Part shown: positions 11,454 to 23,266 of the stretch, piece after piece
Layout of the letters: each line of letters starts with the position of its first letter
Position numbering within the stretch: position 1 is the first letter of the stretch
Assembly (NCBI RefSeq): GCF_050947875.1
Contig: NC_134570.1
Coordinates: forward strand, 243,032,584 to 243,096,583
Length of the DNA stretch: 64,000 bases
Direction of reading: 5' to 3'
Source of the DNA: Dermacentor variabilis
Taxonomy: Eukaryota > Arthropoda > Arachnida > Ixodida > Ixodidae
Position numbers and translations under genes: made by a program
Notes under the pieces: model-generated
What the model was told of the DNA's origin: nothing
Databases searched by the model: none
What the model saw: only the letters and a program-made list of their open reading frames with translations

Positions 11454-11915
11454 CTATCTTGGGATCGGCGGCCGAGGCTGGCACGATGGGCCTGCTAAGC
11501 TCGCAAGAAGCATCGGTCGACGAAGCTGCCACGTGGTGGTCGCCGAGACAATCAATGTTGGATCAACGGCAGAGCAGTCAATAAGAGCAGAATGCGCGGA
11601 GAGAAAATCAAGGCCGAGAATGAGGCCGTGGGGGCAATGAGCAATCATGGTGAAGAGGACAGGAGTGTGGCGGCCGGCGATGCTAACATGTGTCGTACAC
11701 ATGCCGATGATAGACACAGTACCGCCATCTGCAACGCAGACGACGCGTGCCAACGCTGGGGTGAGGAGCTTGTTCAGTCGTCGTCGGAAGGCAGCACTCA
11801 TAATGGAAAGATGTGCACCTGTATCGATGAGTGCCGTGACAGGATAGCCGTCAATGTCAAGAAGGTTTTGGTTCCTGTGTAACGTGAGCGGAGGATTTGA
11901 GGGCAGGGTGGACAA
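11454..11915 (-). pseudogene. G2 aspartic protease
   Basis: A 153-codon open stretch holds a retropepsin: ALIDTGAHLSIMSA with the Asp-Thr-Gly active site, then LILGLDFLSAHSALIDC, the ILG block that closes the domain. It is close to the G4 protease in order and wording. The frame stops before the RT entry block, so it is not joined to pol in one frame. Confidence 0.82.
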
Positions 11916-11922
11916 CGCAGCT

Positions 11923-12685
11923 TCACCTCCAGAAGCTGCAGTGCCTAGTTTTCCGGCTGGATCCGGGAGGCGATAGGCGACGAAGAGAAGCGATGGGGTT
12001 GGGGCGAACGAGACTGATGACGTCGAGGTGAGGGCGAGCGGCTGTAGCGAAGGTTCGGGGCAGAAGCATCAGTGGCAACGGGTTCATGGCGGGTGGCATA
12101 GGAACAGAGGGTCCAAAGGGGCGGGAATGAGCGGCGGTGTATGTCCGAGGAGGTGGTGGCCATCTGTTGCGGCAATGATGAGCGACGTGGCTGATGCGAC
12201 AGCAGTGGAAGCAGATCGGCCTGTCATCAGGGGTACTCCATTCGGATGGGTTGCAGCGAGATGTGGCAGAAAAGGACTGGCGGGGACGAGGAGGGCTGCT
12301 AGAGAACTGGGGAACCATGGGTGGAAACGATGAACACACGGAGTTGAGACCCATGTTCTTGTATTCCTGTCTGACGACGGCCTGAATCATCGCAATCGTG
12401 GTTGCTGGTGGATCGGGAGGCGTCGCGGAGAAAGCTGGCAAACAGGTGGCCTTGAGCTCGCGGCGAACAATACAGGTTACGTCGTCACAGGGGGTGGTCT
12501 GACGCGGTTGACCCTCACATGTCGACGTAGCAGCAGTGTTGGGTAGCCGCGTGATGTGATGTGTGATATGGCGGCTCTTAGCTTGTTCAAGGCGACGGCA
12601 TTCTTTGATGATGGCGTCGATAGTCGAGACGTAGCCGAAAACAAGCAAATTGAAAGCATTGTCGGCGATGCCTTTTAGCCCATGT
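11923..12685 (-). pseudogene. G2 gag, C-terminal part
   Basis: This is the capsid C-terminal part (GIADNAFNLLVFGY, IIKECRRLEQAKS) followed by one zinc knuckle, CFHCCRISHVAHHC (C-x2-C-x4-H-x4-C), and a Pro/Arg-rich tail. The reading frame begins at the edge of G3. The remainder of the capsid lies beyond G3 at 17061-17566, and the two halves join in frame when G3 and one GACAC copy are removed. Confidence 0.82.
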
Positions 12686-12690
12686 GACAC

Positions 12691-12869
12691 TGTCACATAT
12701 TGCCGGAAGAAGTGGAGCCGAGACTCGAGCTTCCAGCGAACTCAAAATGAACTGTTTATTGCGTCATCCAACTCCCCAGTCCTGCCCTCGTTGCTGCCTC
12801 TTTTGCTGGAAGCAGTAGGTGGTGCTAGTAGCTGGTGGCACTAGCAGTACAACACTAACAATCGTCACA
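12691..12869 (-). repeat. G3 3' LTR
   Basis: Copy of 16877-17055 with four substitutions in 179 bp. On the minus strand it carries AATAAA. The polypurine tract AAAGGGGGAAGAG lies just inside, at 12870-12882. Confidence 0.93.
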
Positions 12870-13010
12870 CTCTTCCCCCTTTAGTTCTTGTCATGGCGAA
12901 TACCGGTTCACAGGACGTCTTGTCCAAGCACTTTTTCGCAGTGCGACAGGGCTTTCTCCTGATAGGATGACTGCTGCTGGCAGCCCAGTTCTGTTGTGTG
13001 GTTGTTCTGG

Positions 13011-16000
13011 CTAAGCAGCATCTCCTGCAGGCTCCACAGGCTCTGTTGCTTGTTGCTCAGTTGGCTGATCTACAGGCACAGTGTTTGCAGATGGTGGTGG
13101 CTGTACAAAGTTAGGGCGAATGTGGTCCCCATGTCTGTGCCACACAGTTCCATCTTGTAATACAACCTCAGATGAAACGCAGCTCGTAGGACTGCTAACA
13201 GAAGCAGGTACCCATGGTGGACCTGACCGGAAGTTTCTGGTAAACACTGGGGCACCCGGGTCCATTATTGGCGCACTGCGGCAACCCTTGTCCGCATGCA
13301 GTTTTTGCTTTATTTGCTTCAGTTCAACAGACGATCGAAGACTTGGGCGCATGACATCCAGGGGTGTCTTGATTCTTCTTCCCATGAGCAACTCGCACGG
13401 TGCACGGCCTGTTACTTCATGAGGCGTTGAGCGGTAGTGGAAGAGCACCCTGGCCACTTGTGTCCTGAATTCACCCGCTGTGCTTTTCTTCAGTTTATCC
13501 TTGATAGTCTGCACTACCCGCTCTGCAGCTCCATTGGAAGCAGGGTGATATGGAGGCACCAGCATGCGACGGATACCATTCCTGTTCAGGAAGTCAGCGT
13601 ACTGACTGCTGGTGAATGCTGGCCCATTGTCGGAAACAATGATGTCTGGCAGACCATATTGAGAAAAGACAGTCCTGAACACAGAGATTGTGGCCTCTGC
13701 AGATGGTTATGGAACAGGGTGAACTTATACCCACTAGGAAAAAGCATCCACCATCCCGAGGAAGTAGTGTCCCATGAATGGACCTCCAAAATCAACATTG
13801 ATCCTGGACCATGGCTTTTCAGGAAATGGCCATGGCATAACTGGTATCCTCCGGCCAGACTTCTGGTGCACTTGGCAAACAGGACAGTTCCGCACCTGAT
13901 TCGTCATGTCATTGTCGATTCCAGGCCACCACACATGTGACCTAGCAATCATCTTTGATTTCTCAATTCCAGGGTGGCCAGCATGTAAAAGCTTAAGTAC
14001 TTGGGGTTGCAGGGACTTGGGAACTATGACACGGGCTCCCCACAAGAGGCATCCTTCATGCAGACTAAGTTCATTGGTCCTTGTAACATAAGGGCCCCAG
14101 TCTCCCCCTTCCGAAAAAGGACTCCCAGTCAGGACAGTCTCAGCCACTTGTGACAGCATGGGATCTCTTGCTGTAGCCCGTCTTACGACTGCAGGTGACA
14201 GGACATCTGGGTATGCTTGTTCTAACATGAAGACATTGGCAGGCATAGAGTCCTGAACCTCAGTTGCGGGAAGAGGTAGCCGGCTGAGTCCATCAGCATG
14301 GCCTAGCATACTGCCTGGCTTGTAGACGAGCTTGAATTGATAGCTTGATAATGTGAGTGCCCACCTCAGGACCCTCGGTGACGCCAGGCTTGGCACACCT
14401 CGACTTGAGCCAAAGAGTCCTAGCAATGGCTGGTGGTCTGTTACAGCAGTGAATAGTCTTCCCCACAGGTACTGATGAAATTTGCGAACACCAAATACCA
14501 AAGCAAGGCCTTCCTTGTCAGTCTGACTATAGTTCCGCTCAGCAGCAAGCATAGTACGTGAAGCAAAAGCTACAGGTCTTTCGGTTCCATCTGCTTCGGT
14601 CTGTGCCAAAACTGCACCAACACCATACGGTGACACATCACAACTGAGCACAAGTGGTTTCTCAGAACAGTAATGAACGAGAACAGGTGCATTTGACAAG
14701 AGCCTTTTGCTAGTGATGAATGCTTGCTGTTGCTCTTTCCCCCAGCTCCACTTTTCTCCTTCGCGAAGCAGCTGATGCAAGGGACGCAATCTTGTTGAGA
14801 TGTTTGACAAAAACCGTCTGTAGAAATTAAGCAGGCCAAGATAGCTTTGAAGCTCCTTCACATTCTGCGGCTCTGGTGCATTGATAGTGGCCTCTACCTT
14901 CTTGGGGTCGGGCTTTAGACCTTGCTTGCATATAATGTGGCCCAGGTATTCCACTTAGGGAGCGAAGAAAACGCACTTCTCCAGCTTCAACCTAAGGCCC
15001 ACTTCCCGAAGTTTCTGCAACACAATCGTCAGATTCGCCCAGTGGTGTTTGTCATCGATGCCTGTAATAACAATATCGTCAAAGTACACAGCTGTTTTCG
15101 GCACACCACGAAGCAGATTTTCCATCTCTCGCTGAAAGATAGCAGGGGCAGTAGAGACAGCAAAAGGTAAGCGTGTATACTGGAAGAGACCGATGTGTAT
15201 GTTGATGGTCACATATTCACGGCTTTCTGCATCCAGATTTATCTGCTGGTAGGCATCTCGCAGGTCAAGTTTAGTAAACTTCTGACCTCCCGACATGGCT
15301 GCCCACAGCTCTTCAGCCCGCGGAACTGGGTAGGTTTCCATGAGCGACACAGCATTGACTGTTTGCTTGAAATCTCCGCAAATTCTTATTGTGCCGTTCT
15401 TTTTCTGAACTGGCACAATCGGCGCTGCCCATTTAGCTGTCTTCACAGAAATGAGAATGTTTTCACGCCGCAGCCTCAGGATCTCTTGCGTTACAAGGTC
15501 CACCAACGCGAACGGAAGTGGGCGTGGTTGGCAGAATTTCGGCACTGCATCTGGAGGCGCAAGAATTTTGGCAGAAAATCCCTTGAACGTGCCAATGCCC
15601 TCTGCAAACACCTCAGGAAAACGAGCAATCAGTTCGCTGACATCACTAACTTGGTTAATTTGTTTAAATCCCTCGACGCCAATGTCCAAAGCTTGGAACC
15701 AGTTGCGCCCGAGCAATGTTGGAGCAGTGCCGCTCGTGAGGTACAACGGAAGGGCCCGTTCGTGCCCCTTGTATCCGATGCAAATGTTTGCTTTGCCCTT
15801 GACTTGCTCGAGCTCCCCGCTAAACCCGCGTAAAGATACGTTTGAATGTTCTAGACTCACTTCTGGAAAGGCACGTTGAAACTTGTCTACTGGCATTACG
15901 GAGACGCTTGCACCGGTGTCCAACTCCATCGGAAACGGCTTCCTGAACATTTCCACGGTGACAAGGAAGGGCGGCACATTCGGCTCGCCGCTTAGGTGCC

Positions 16001-16838
16001 ACATGTCAAAAACGTCAGCGCCGCGAGGAACATGGAGCACGTCGGCGTCGTCAGCAGCGTTTACCTGCGCGGTACGCGTTGATCGTGTCGGAACAGTCCT
16101 CACAGCAGACGTGTTTTCCTTCACGAATGTGTCAGCCTTCCGCGAGTTACAGACGACCGCCAAGTGCCCCACTTTCTTGCAGTAGTGACACTGCGACTTG
16201 CTGTGTCTACATTCCGACGCCAAATGACTTCTGTCGCCGCAGCGGTAACATGCCGTGCTCTTAGTCGTGGACGCTACCTGGTGAGTCGGCAAACCCGGTA
16301 AACTACTTGCAGTTGCCTGACACAGTTCACCGGCATCCTTTTTAGCGGCTTCCATCGCCAGGGCAGTTTTCACTGCGTCCTCGAATGTGAGGTCAGAACT
16401 CTCGAGTAGTCGCGTCTGAACCGCTGCGTTGTTAATGCCACATACTATTCGGTCTCTCAGCATGTTGCTGAGTTCGGTTCCATAATTGCAGTGTTCAGAC
16501 AAACACTTCAGGGCCGCAACAAAGTCGCTGACAGCTTCTCCTTCGAAATGCGCCCTTGAATTGAAGCGAAGCCGTTGCACAACGACGGATGGGGTGGGGA
16601 CGTATTGCCGGCCAAGTACGGCTAGTATCTTGTCGAGTGGTTTACCTTGGGGCGTTTCCGGCTTTACAAGGTTGCGAAGTAGTGCATAGGTACGAGGCCC
16701 GCAGCAGCTTAAAAATATTGACCTTTTCTTTGCTGGAATGACGTCGTTGGCTTCGAAGAACTCTTGAACGCGCTCCACGTAAGCAGGCCAAGTGTCGCCT
16801 TCCCCCTCGAATGCTTCAATTCTACCGAAGGTAGGCAT
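13011..16838 (-). pseudogene. G3 gag-pol polyprotein, one frame with four in-frame stops
   Basis: A single minus-strand frame of about 1275 codons runs without any frameshift. From the start methionine: Gag capsid ~1-190; two zinc knuckles at residues 197-210 and 217-230; protease Asp-Thr-Gly at 307-309; RT from ~465, with motif A aspartate at 525 and catalytic Y-F-D-D at 585-588; RNase H with its first aspartate near 734; integrase HHCC and DDE core with SDNGPAF and NGAAERV; a Pro-rich C-terminus. Stops interrupt it at 14955-14957 (TAA), 13734-13736 (TAG), 13725-13727 (TAA) and 13707-13709 (TAA), the last three within 30 bp. All visible catalytic residues are kept. Confidence 0.92.
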
Positions 16839-16861
16839 GGTTGCTCATGCGGTTCGGTGCA

Positions 16862-16873
16862 CCCTCGTCGCCA
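16862..16873 (-). other. G3 primer-binding site
   Basis: On the minus strand TGGCGACGAGGG follows the LTR end after three bases. TGGCGAC starts are common in insect and tick gypsy primer sites. The tRNA partner is not assigned. Confidence 0.6.
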
Positions 16874-16876
16874 GTT

Positions 16877-17055
16877 TGTCACATATTGCCGGAAGAAGTG
16901 GAGCCGAGACCCGAGCTTCCAGCGAACTCAAAATGAACTGTTTATTGCGTCATCCAACTCCCCAGTCCTGACCTCGTTGCTGCCTCTTTTGCTGGAAGCA
17001 GTAGGTGGCGCTAGTAGCTGGTGGCACTAGCAGTACAACACTAAGAATCGTCACA
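16877..17055 (-). repeat. G3 5' LTR
   Basis: Right-hand 179-bp LTR copy with TG...CA ends. It is followed directly by the GACAC target duplication. Confidence 0.93.
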
Positions 17056-17060
17056 GACAC

Positions 17061-17566
17061 TTTATGTGCTTCAGACATAGTATTGTCAGCTTTGCGGCAG
17101 AGAGCCAAAATGTCGAAGTATGAAACGTAACGCTCTGTAGATGTCTGAAAACGAGACGCAAGAGGCTTTCTCGTGGCAGCCTTGTGCGCCCAATGGTGTC
17201 GCCGAACAGTTCCCGTAGCTTTTCTTTGAAACTGTCCCAACTGTTTATCTCGTCGTCATGCGTTTGGTGCCACACGCGTGGGGTGCCGCCGAGATAAAAG
17301 ATGACATTGCCGAGCATGATCGTTGGGTCCCACCTGTTATTAGCACTGGTGTGTTCATAGAGCTTGATCCATTTGTCAACGTCCTCTCCCTCCAGGCCAG
17401 AGAACACAACAGGGTCGCGATGTTGGGCAACCGTGATGATTGGAGCAGTCGGACAAGCCGAAGCCGTTGCAGAGGCGGTCTCGTCACCGGGAGGAATGGT
17501 GATAAGCTCGATGTACTGACCACTCCGGAGTTCCGTGGTGGGGACGGGGTTACCCTGCACCTCCAC
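17061..17566 (-). pseudogene. G2 gag, N-terminal part
   Basis: The minus-strand frame starts near the G2 primer site and contains the capsid blocks DPVVFSGLEGEDVDKWI, NRWDPTIMLGNVIFYLGG and WDSFKEKLRELFG, also present in G4 and G5. A frameshift near 17190 separates these from the downstream MSEAHKVS-type block at 17061-17090. The gag is then cut by G3. Confidence 0.8.
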
Positions 17567-17571
17567 CAGAA

Positions 17572-17734
17572 TGTTACATGTGGAAAGACACAGATGAAAG
17601 AGGCTATATACAGGCTATTTACACTGGAGCCAGACCGCCAGGCCGACACTCGCTCGCACCAAGAGCACAGACCCACTTTGTCATTGTTCTCGCGGCAACT
17701 TGTCCCTTGAGCATCGCTCGATGACATCCTAATA
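17572..17734 (-). repeat. G2 5' LTR (intact reference copy)
   Basis: 163 bp, starting TGTTACATG on the plus strand and ending near CCTAATA, a decayed form of the expected end. ATAT follows as the target duplication. A candidate primer site TGGTGGAGGTG (minus strand, 17558-17568) lies just inside. Confidence 0.85.
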
Positions 17735-18294
17735 ATATGTTCTGTGTAAATCTGCAATGTGGACATGTTCTATTATCCAAACACTTAAGTAGTCAAATGA
17801 ATGCAGATAGCCCCATAAGCACTGTGAAACGGAATGCAGAAATTTGCACTTAAGAAGCCATAGTGACTCACACTCTGTGCTGAACATAATATAGAAAAAT
17901 GCGTAGTGGAAAATTGGGTGCACATTCTCATCTGTCATACAAATCTATATTTTACAAGTAATCTTTCACCCGTTCTCGTATTGCTTACAGTTGCACGAAC
18001 CTTACTGCAGCATCCTCTGTGGGGTAAAATAATCTTACCAAGTCACGGCTGCTTGTTCACTCTATTAACATATATTAGCCCCCAGGCTCTCCTGTATTTC
18101 TTCAAGCATGCTACAATAGCATGGCTGTGCTCAATCACCTCTTTCCATTCCACTGAAATGAACATGGCATATATTTGTTACCAAAATATTCTCTGACGCA
18201 TAACTGTTTATCATTCTTTAAGCCTCTGAGACGTAAGGATGGATGTTCAGCCTTGCTTTTGTGGCATTTCATAGGTTCTAACCCACCGTCATTT
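17735..18294. other. No gene seen between G2 and G4
   Basis: AT-rich sequence with no coding signal, repeat edge or splice pattern that I can support. Confidence 0.5.
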
Positions 18295-18447
18295 TGTTAC
18301 GTAGGAAGACACCGACGAAAAGCTATTTACAAGTATATTTACAAGGCAATACGCTTCGCTTGGCCAAGAGGCAACAGCCTGCGCTAGCTTCTAATCGTCG
18401 TCTTCACACTGCTCGCCTTTCGTGATCGCACATATTGTGCCGTAGCA
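18295..18447 (-). repeat. G4 3' LTR
   Basis: 153 bp with TGTTACG and CGTAGCA ends. A C-rich run at 18448-18458 (minus strand GCCGCCGGGGGTAG) is the polypurine tract. Confidence 0.88.
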
Positions 18448-18482
18448 CTACCCCCGGCGGCAAAAGTGCCGTCCTGGAGCGT

Positions 18483-19556
18483 CTAAAGATCGGACTCGGA
18501 AGCAGTGTAGTAGGCCTTGAGCCTACTGACGTGTACGACATCACTAGATGCCAGAGGAGAGGACGAGGTTGAACCCACAGGAGCAATTTCGTAAGTCACA
18601 GGCGTCACCTGGCGCAGCACGCGGTAGGGCCCTGTGTATCGCGAAAGGAGCTTCTCTGAAAGTCCGACGTAACGAGTGGGCGACCACAGGCGCACGAGCG
18701 CACCAGGCGAAAACTGTACGTCACGATGGCGGGCGTTGTACTGGCTCTGCTGAGTGGTTTGTGAGGCTGTCAGTCGAGCACAGGCAAGCTGGCGTGCATG
18801 GTCGGCGAGGGCGATGGCGTCGCACGCATACTCGCTTGTTGAGACCGCAGCAGGAGGAAGTGCCGTGTCTAAGGGCAAGGTAGGTTCGCGACCGTACAGT
18901 AGATAAAAGGGAGAAAATCCAACGGTGTCGTGCCGGGAAGAATTGTACGCAAATGTTACGTAAGGAAGGGCAATGTCCCAGTCGTGGTGGTCCTTGGAAA
19001 CGTACTTGGCCAGCATATCGGTAAGAGTACGGTTTAACCGCTCTGTCAGGCCATTGGTTTGAGGATGGTATGAGGTAGCCAGTTTGTGTTGAATGGAGCA
19101 GGAACGCACAATGTCAGCGATAACTTTCAAGAGAAAGTTTCGACCACGGTCAGTAAGGAGCTGTCGCGGGGCGCCATGAAGCAAGATAATGTCACGCAAG
19201 AGAAAGTCCGCGACATCAGTGGTGCAACTGGTAGGGAGAGCCCGAGTGATAGCGTATCAGGTGGCGTAATCAGTCGCGACGGCTACCCATTTGTTCCCAG
19301 AGGATGACGTGGGAAAGGGACCGAGCAGGTCTAATCCAACACGAAAGAATGGTTCCACAGGGACGGTGATCGGCTGGAGATGACCGGCAGGTAGCACCTG
19401 AGGTGTTTTCCGACGCTGGCAGGGATCACAGGCAGCAACATAGCGTCGAACGGAGCGAGCGAGACCAGGCCAATAGAAGCGGCGGCGGACGTGCTCGTAC
19501 GTGCGGGTTACCCCAAGATGTCCTGTGGTGGGTGCGTCATGCATTTCAAAGAGCAC
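18483..19556 (-). pseudogene. G4 integrase, one in-frame stop
   Basis: On the minus strand the HHCC zinc domain (HDAPTTGHLG, RRRFYWPGLA, C-x2-C) and core start are at 19257-19556. A TGA at 19257-19259 follows the block ATDYAT; the expected arginine codon CGA would give TGA by a single CpG transition. The frame then reopens at 19199-18483 with LLTDRGRNF, HPQTNGLTERL (DDE residues present) and the GPY-type tail SRYTGPYRVLRQVT. Apart from this stop the integrase is nearly complete. Confidence 0.85.
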
Positions 19557-19721
19557 AGTCTGTCATAGCTGTTTTGGCACGACAAGAAGAAGGTCAGAGC
19601 CGTCAGGGAGGAAGTTCCTTCGATACAGAATGCCGCCCTGGAGGACATATCGGCGAACGGATGCGTCGGTAGGTGTAGAGCGCAGACGCTCGATAAGTGC
19701 TCGCAGCGATAGGTCTCGGTA

Positions 19722-20731
19722 CTACTCATCGGCGATGTTAGCGAAGGCAGACAGAGAGAAAATGCCGTTGGCGCTACTACTGTCGGCGTCGTCAGGCTCG
19801 TCGACCGGGTAGCGAGACAGGCAGTCAGCGTCCTTGTGTAGTCGGCCAGATTTATAGGTGACAGTATACGAAGATTCTTGGAGGCGTAAGGCCCAGCGAC
19901 CAAGTCTTCCTGTAGGATCTTTCAGTGAGCATAACCAGCAATGCGCGTGATGGTCTGTGACAACGGAAAAGGATCGGCCATATAAGTATGGGCGGAATTT
20001 CGCAACCGCCCTAACTAAGGCCAGACACTCACGCTCAGTGATGGAATAGTTGCGCTCCGCGGGTGAGAGGAGCCTGCTGGCGTAAGCGATAACCCGGTCG
20101 TGGCCACACTGGCGTTGGGCCAGTACCACGCCAATTCCGTGACCGCTGGCATCAGTACGGACTTCGGTAGGCGCAGAAGGATCGAAATGGGCCAGAACGG
20201 GAGGCGTTGTGAGAATGTCGATTAGATGTGAGAATGCAGAGGCCTCGTTATCGCCCCACTGGAAAGGTGCGTCTTTTTTCAAAAGCTCGGTTAGTGGTCG
20301 TGCTATGGCGGCGAAATTTCTCACGAAACGGCGGAAGTACGAACAAAGGCCGATGAAGCTGCGCACATCCTTGACACACTGCGGAACAGGGAAGTGCACA
20401 ACAGCATGGATCTTGCCTGGGTCCGGTTGCACTCCGTTCGCGTCAACGAGATGTCCAAGGACGGTAATCTGGCGACGGCCGAATTGGCACTTGGATGCGT
20501 TGAGTTGCAGACTGGCTCGACGAAAAACGTCCAGGACTGCTGAGAGGCGCTCGAGGTGCGTAGCGAACGTTGGGGAAAATACGATAACGTCGTCGAGGTA
20601 GCACAGGCACGTGGACCATTTGAATCCGTGAAGAAGGGAGTTCATCATGCGTTCAAAAGTGGCAGGGACGTTACATAGACCGAACGGCATCACTTTGAAT
20701 TGATAAAGACCGTCGGGTGTGACAAAAGCAG
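19722..20731 (-). pseudogene. G4 RT palm/thumb and RNase H
   Basis: Continuous minus-strand frame. It has the [15 protein letters not shown] block, intact catalytic Y-L-D-D in CYLDDVIVF, the thumb, then RNase H with [30 protein letters not shown] and TDHHA. It ends in the connection [17 protein letters not shown]. The upstream part of RT is missing (see the protease/RT fingers entry). Confidence 0.88.
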
Positions 20732-21811
20732 TCAATAATCCACGCAAAAGCGCCATGAGCCATCCTTCTTTTTGACCAGTACTACAGGTGACGCCCATGG
20801 ACTATATGATGGTTCAATAATGTTCTTGGCAAGCATTTTGCGAACTTCTGCGTGAATAACTTGACGCTCAGCTGGTGACACTCGATACGGGCGGCGATGT
20901 ATAGGAGGGGCATCGCCGGTATTAATGCGATGTTTGACAGCTGTAGTTTGGACCAAAGGACGATCGTTAAAGTCAAAAATATCGTGGTAGGAAAACAGAA
21001 CGCGGTTGAGTTCACGAGCGTTCTCGGACGGCAAGTCGGGGGCAATCATTTTATGCAAGTCAGCGATGGTACAATTTGCCGACTGCGATGGTAGAGGAGT
21101 ATCGGATGAAGTGTCGTCTGCTGCAATGGATGCTACTGAGTGATCCTCGAATGAGCAAAGGTGGGCCAGAGACATCCCACGTGGCAGCACTTGTTTCGTC
21201 AAGCCAAAGTTGACCACTGGCAGGCAGACGCAATTCGCCGTAATAGATAAAACTGTATGAGGTACTGTGATCCCGTGTGTAAGGAGGACGTGTTGCATAG
21301 AAGCCGCGATGTAGTGACCGTCGGGGACTGGTGGGGAAGACACTAGGTCATCGTAGGTCAGTGTCGAAGGTGGCAAGCGAACAAAGTCAGCGGAACTGAG
21401 GCGACTGGGGTGTGGTTCAGCAGGATCCAGAACAGGCAGGTCAAGGCGGAGAGTACTGGCGGAACAATCGATGAGAGCAGAATGTGCGGAGAGGAAGTCT
21501 AAGCCGAGGATGATGTCGTGGGGACAGTGGGCGATGACTGTGAGTAGCACGATTGTTGAGCGATCGGCGAAGGAGACGCGGGCGGTACACATACCAATTA
21601 CGGGGGCTGTTCCGCCATCGGCGACACGGACAACAGGCGTCGTGGCGGGCGTGATAATTTTCTTGAGCCGGTTACGAAGGTCAGCGCTCATTACGGACAA
21701 ATGCGCCCCAGTGTCTATGAGTGCAGACACTGAAACACCGTCGACTTGCACGTCAAGAAGGTTCAGATGAGTGGGCAACGTCAGTAGAGGATTTGGCGGC
21801 GTAGGGAGCAA
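20732..21811 (-). pseudogene. G4 protease and RT fingers, ending at a deletion
   Basis: The open frame contains the protease active site ALIDTGAHLSVMS, the ILGLDFLSAHSALIDC block, a linker, then the RT entry block [20 protein letters not shown]. It stops at VDY followed by TGA. Comparison with G2 shows that ~51 residues (about 153 bp) are deleted between VDY and TAFVTPDG. The deleted stretch includes motif A with the first catalytic aspartate, so G4 RT cannot be active. Confidence 0.87.
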
Positions 21812-21840
21812 TGCAGCGTCACCTCGAGGCGCTGCATCGT

Positions 21841-23033
21841 CTAGTTTTCCGGCTGGGAGCGGCGTCCGAAAGGAGTCGGCGAATAGGAGCGACGGGGCTG
21901 GGGAGAGCGAGATTGTCGTCGTTGGGGCGAAGGCGAACGAGAATAGGGGCGGTTCGTTGCAGGAGAATCAGTGGCGGCATTATCGAAGCGTGCGGCATAG
22001 GGACGAGAAGGGCCACCTGGGGAGTGAGAGTAGGCAGTATAAGTAGACCGGATCTGGGAACTCCAGCGACTGCGACAGTGCCGAGAAATGTGCCCGATTC
22101 GATGGCAGTAGAAACAAATGGGCTTGTCGTCAGCAGTGCGCCATTCAGATGGGTTGCGGAAACGTGGTGGGTAAGAAGATGCGGGACGGGGCGGAATGGA
22201 AGAAGCCGGGCGGGTATCAGGGCGTTGGGCCGAGCAGATGGTGTGAAGACCCATGTTTTCGAACTCCTGGCGGACAACTGCCTGGATCAGTGAGACCGTG
22301 ACTGCAGATGTGTTGGTGGGACTGGAGTCGAAGGCAGCCGGATAGGCGGCCTCGATCTCACGCCGGACGACCCTGGTAACATCGGCAGTGTTGGTGGGAC
22401 GAGGAGCGTCGGCACAGGAAGATGTTGCGGGGATGTTGGGCAGACGGGCAAACTTCTGGTCAATACATCGGCTTTTGGCGAGTTCCAGGCGGCGGCACTC
22501 TTTTATAACAGCATCCACCGTCACTACGTTGTTGCAAACGAGCAAGTTGAAGGCGTCATCGGCAACGCCTTTGAGGATGTGGGAAACCTTGTCTGACTCA
22601 GTCATGTGGGTGTCAACTTTGCGGCACAGAGCCAAGACGTCCTGAATGTACGTGACATAGGGCTCTCTGTTGACGTCTGCACACGGCCGGAAAGCTCCTT
22701 CTGCGCGGCAAGTTGGTGACCGTAGGGGTTGCCGAACAAGTCTCGAAGCTGTGTCTTAAGTGAATCCCAGCTGGTGAGCTCATCTTCGTGCGTGCGATAC
22801 CAAACTCTAGGTGTGCCACCGAGGTAAAAGACTACGTTGGCGAGCATAATAGTAGGGTCCCACCGGTTATTGCGGCTGACGTGTTCATACAGGCTGATCC
22901 AGTCATCGACGTCTTCCCCATCGTTGCCTGAGAATACGCCAGGATCACGGGGAGCGGGGAGAGTGATGTAGGTCATCGAAGTGGCAGCAGGTGTCGGAGC
23001 CGGCGGAGTCGGGTTGTCGTCGCCGGGAGCCAT
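21841..23033 (-). pseudogene. G4 gag, one frameshift
   Basis: N-terminal capsid block at 22602-23033 (DPGVFSGNDGEDVDDWI, NRWDPTIMLANVVFYLGG). A frameshift near 22640-22690 leads into 21841-22635, with ILKGVADDAFNLLV, a single zinc knuckle CFYCHRIGHISRHC and an Arg/Ser/Pro-rich tail. It matches G2 and G5 gag in order. Confidence 0.85.
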
Positions 23034-23092
23034 GAAGGAAGGCTCGACGTACCGTCCGCTGCGAAGCTCCGTGACGAGGTACAGGGAACGTC

Positions 23093-23103
23093 CACCTCCA
23101 CCA
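23093..23103 (-). other. G4 candidate primer-binding site
   Basis: TGGTGGAGGTG on the minus strand lies four bases from the LTR end. The same string occurs at the same place in G2 (17558-17568). Confidence 0.55.
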
Positions 23104-23107
23104 GATA

Positions 23108-23266
23108 TGTTACGTAGGAAGACACCGACGAAAAGCTATTTACAAGTATATTTACAAGGCAATACACTTCGCTTGGCCAAGAGGCAACAGCCCACGCTAG
23201 CTTCTAATCGTCGTCGTCGTCTTCACACTGCTCGCCTTTCGTGATCGCACATATTGTTCCGTAGCA
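23108..23266 (-). repeat. G4 5' LTR
   Basis: 159-bp copy of 18295-18447, longer by two CGT units. Confidence 0.88.

Larger units (their letters stand above)
12691..17055 (-). mobile_element. Ty3/gypsy (K02A2.6-like) retrotransposon G3, nested in G2 gag
   Basis: The 4365-bp element has 179-bp LTRs that differ at only 4 positions by eye, and an exact 5-bp target duplication GACAC (12686-12690 and 17056-17060). It carries a primer site, one long gag-pol frame and a polypurine tract. It is the best-preserved LTR element in the window and clearly inserted after G2. The K02A2.6-like label reflects its integrase and protease style. Confidence 0.93.
6200..17734 (-). mobile_element. Ty3/gypsy LTR retrotransposon G2, heavily nested
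   Basis: The element is on the minus strand and flanked by LTR copies at 6200-7509 and 17572-17734, with an exact 4-bp duplication ATAT at 6196-6199 and 17735-17738. After subtracting P1, P2, G3 and a LINE tail, about 4.8 kb of gypsy sequence remains in normal order. It is related to G4 (18295-23266) across gag and pol. The LTR copies differ at roughly 10% by eye, so it is older than G3 inside it. Confidence 0.9.
18295..23266 (-). mobile_element. Ty3/gypsy LTR retrotransposon G4
   Basis: The 4972-bp minus-strand element has 153- and 159-bp LTRs that differ by four substitutions and two extra CGT units. Order: gag, protease, RT, RNase H, integrase. It is a relative of G2 in every domain. The flanks (ATTT left, ATAT right) do not give an exact target duplication. 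Confidence 0.9.
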
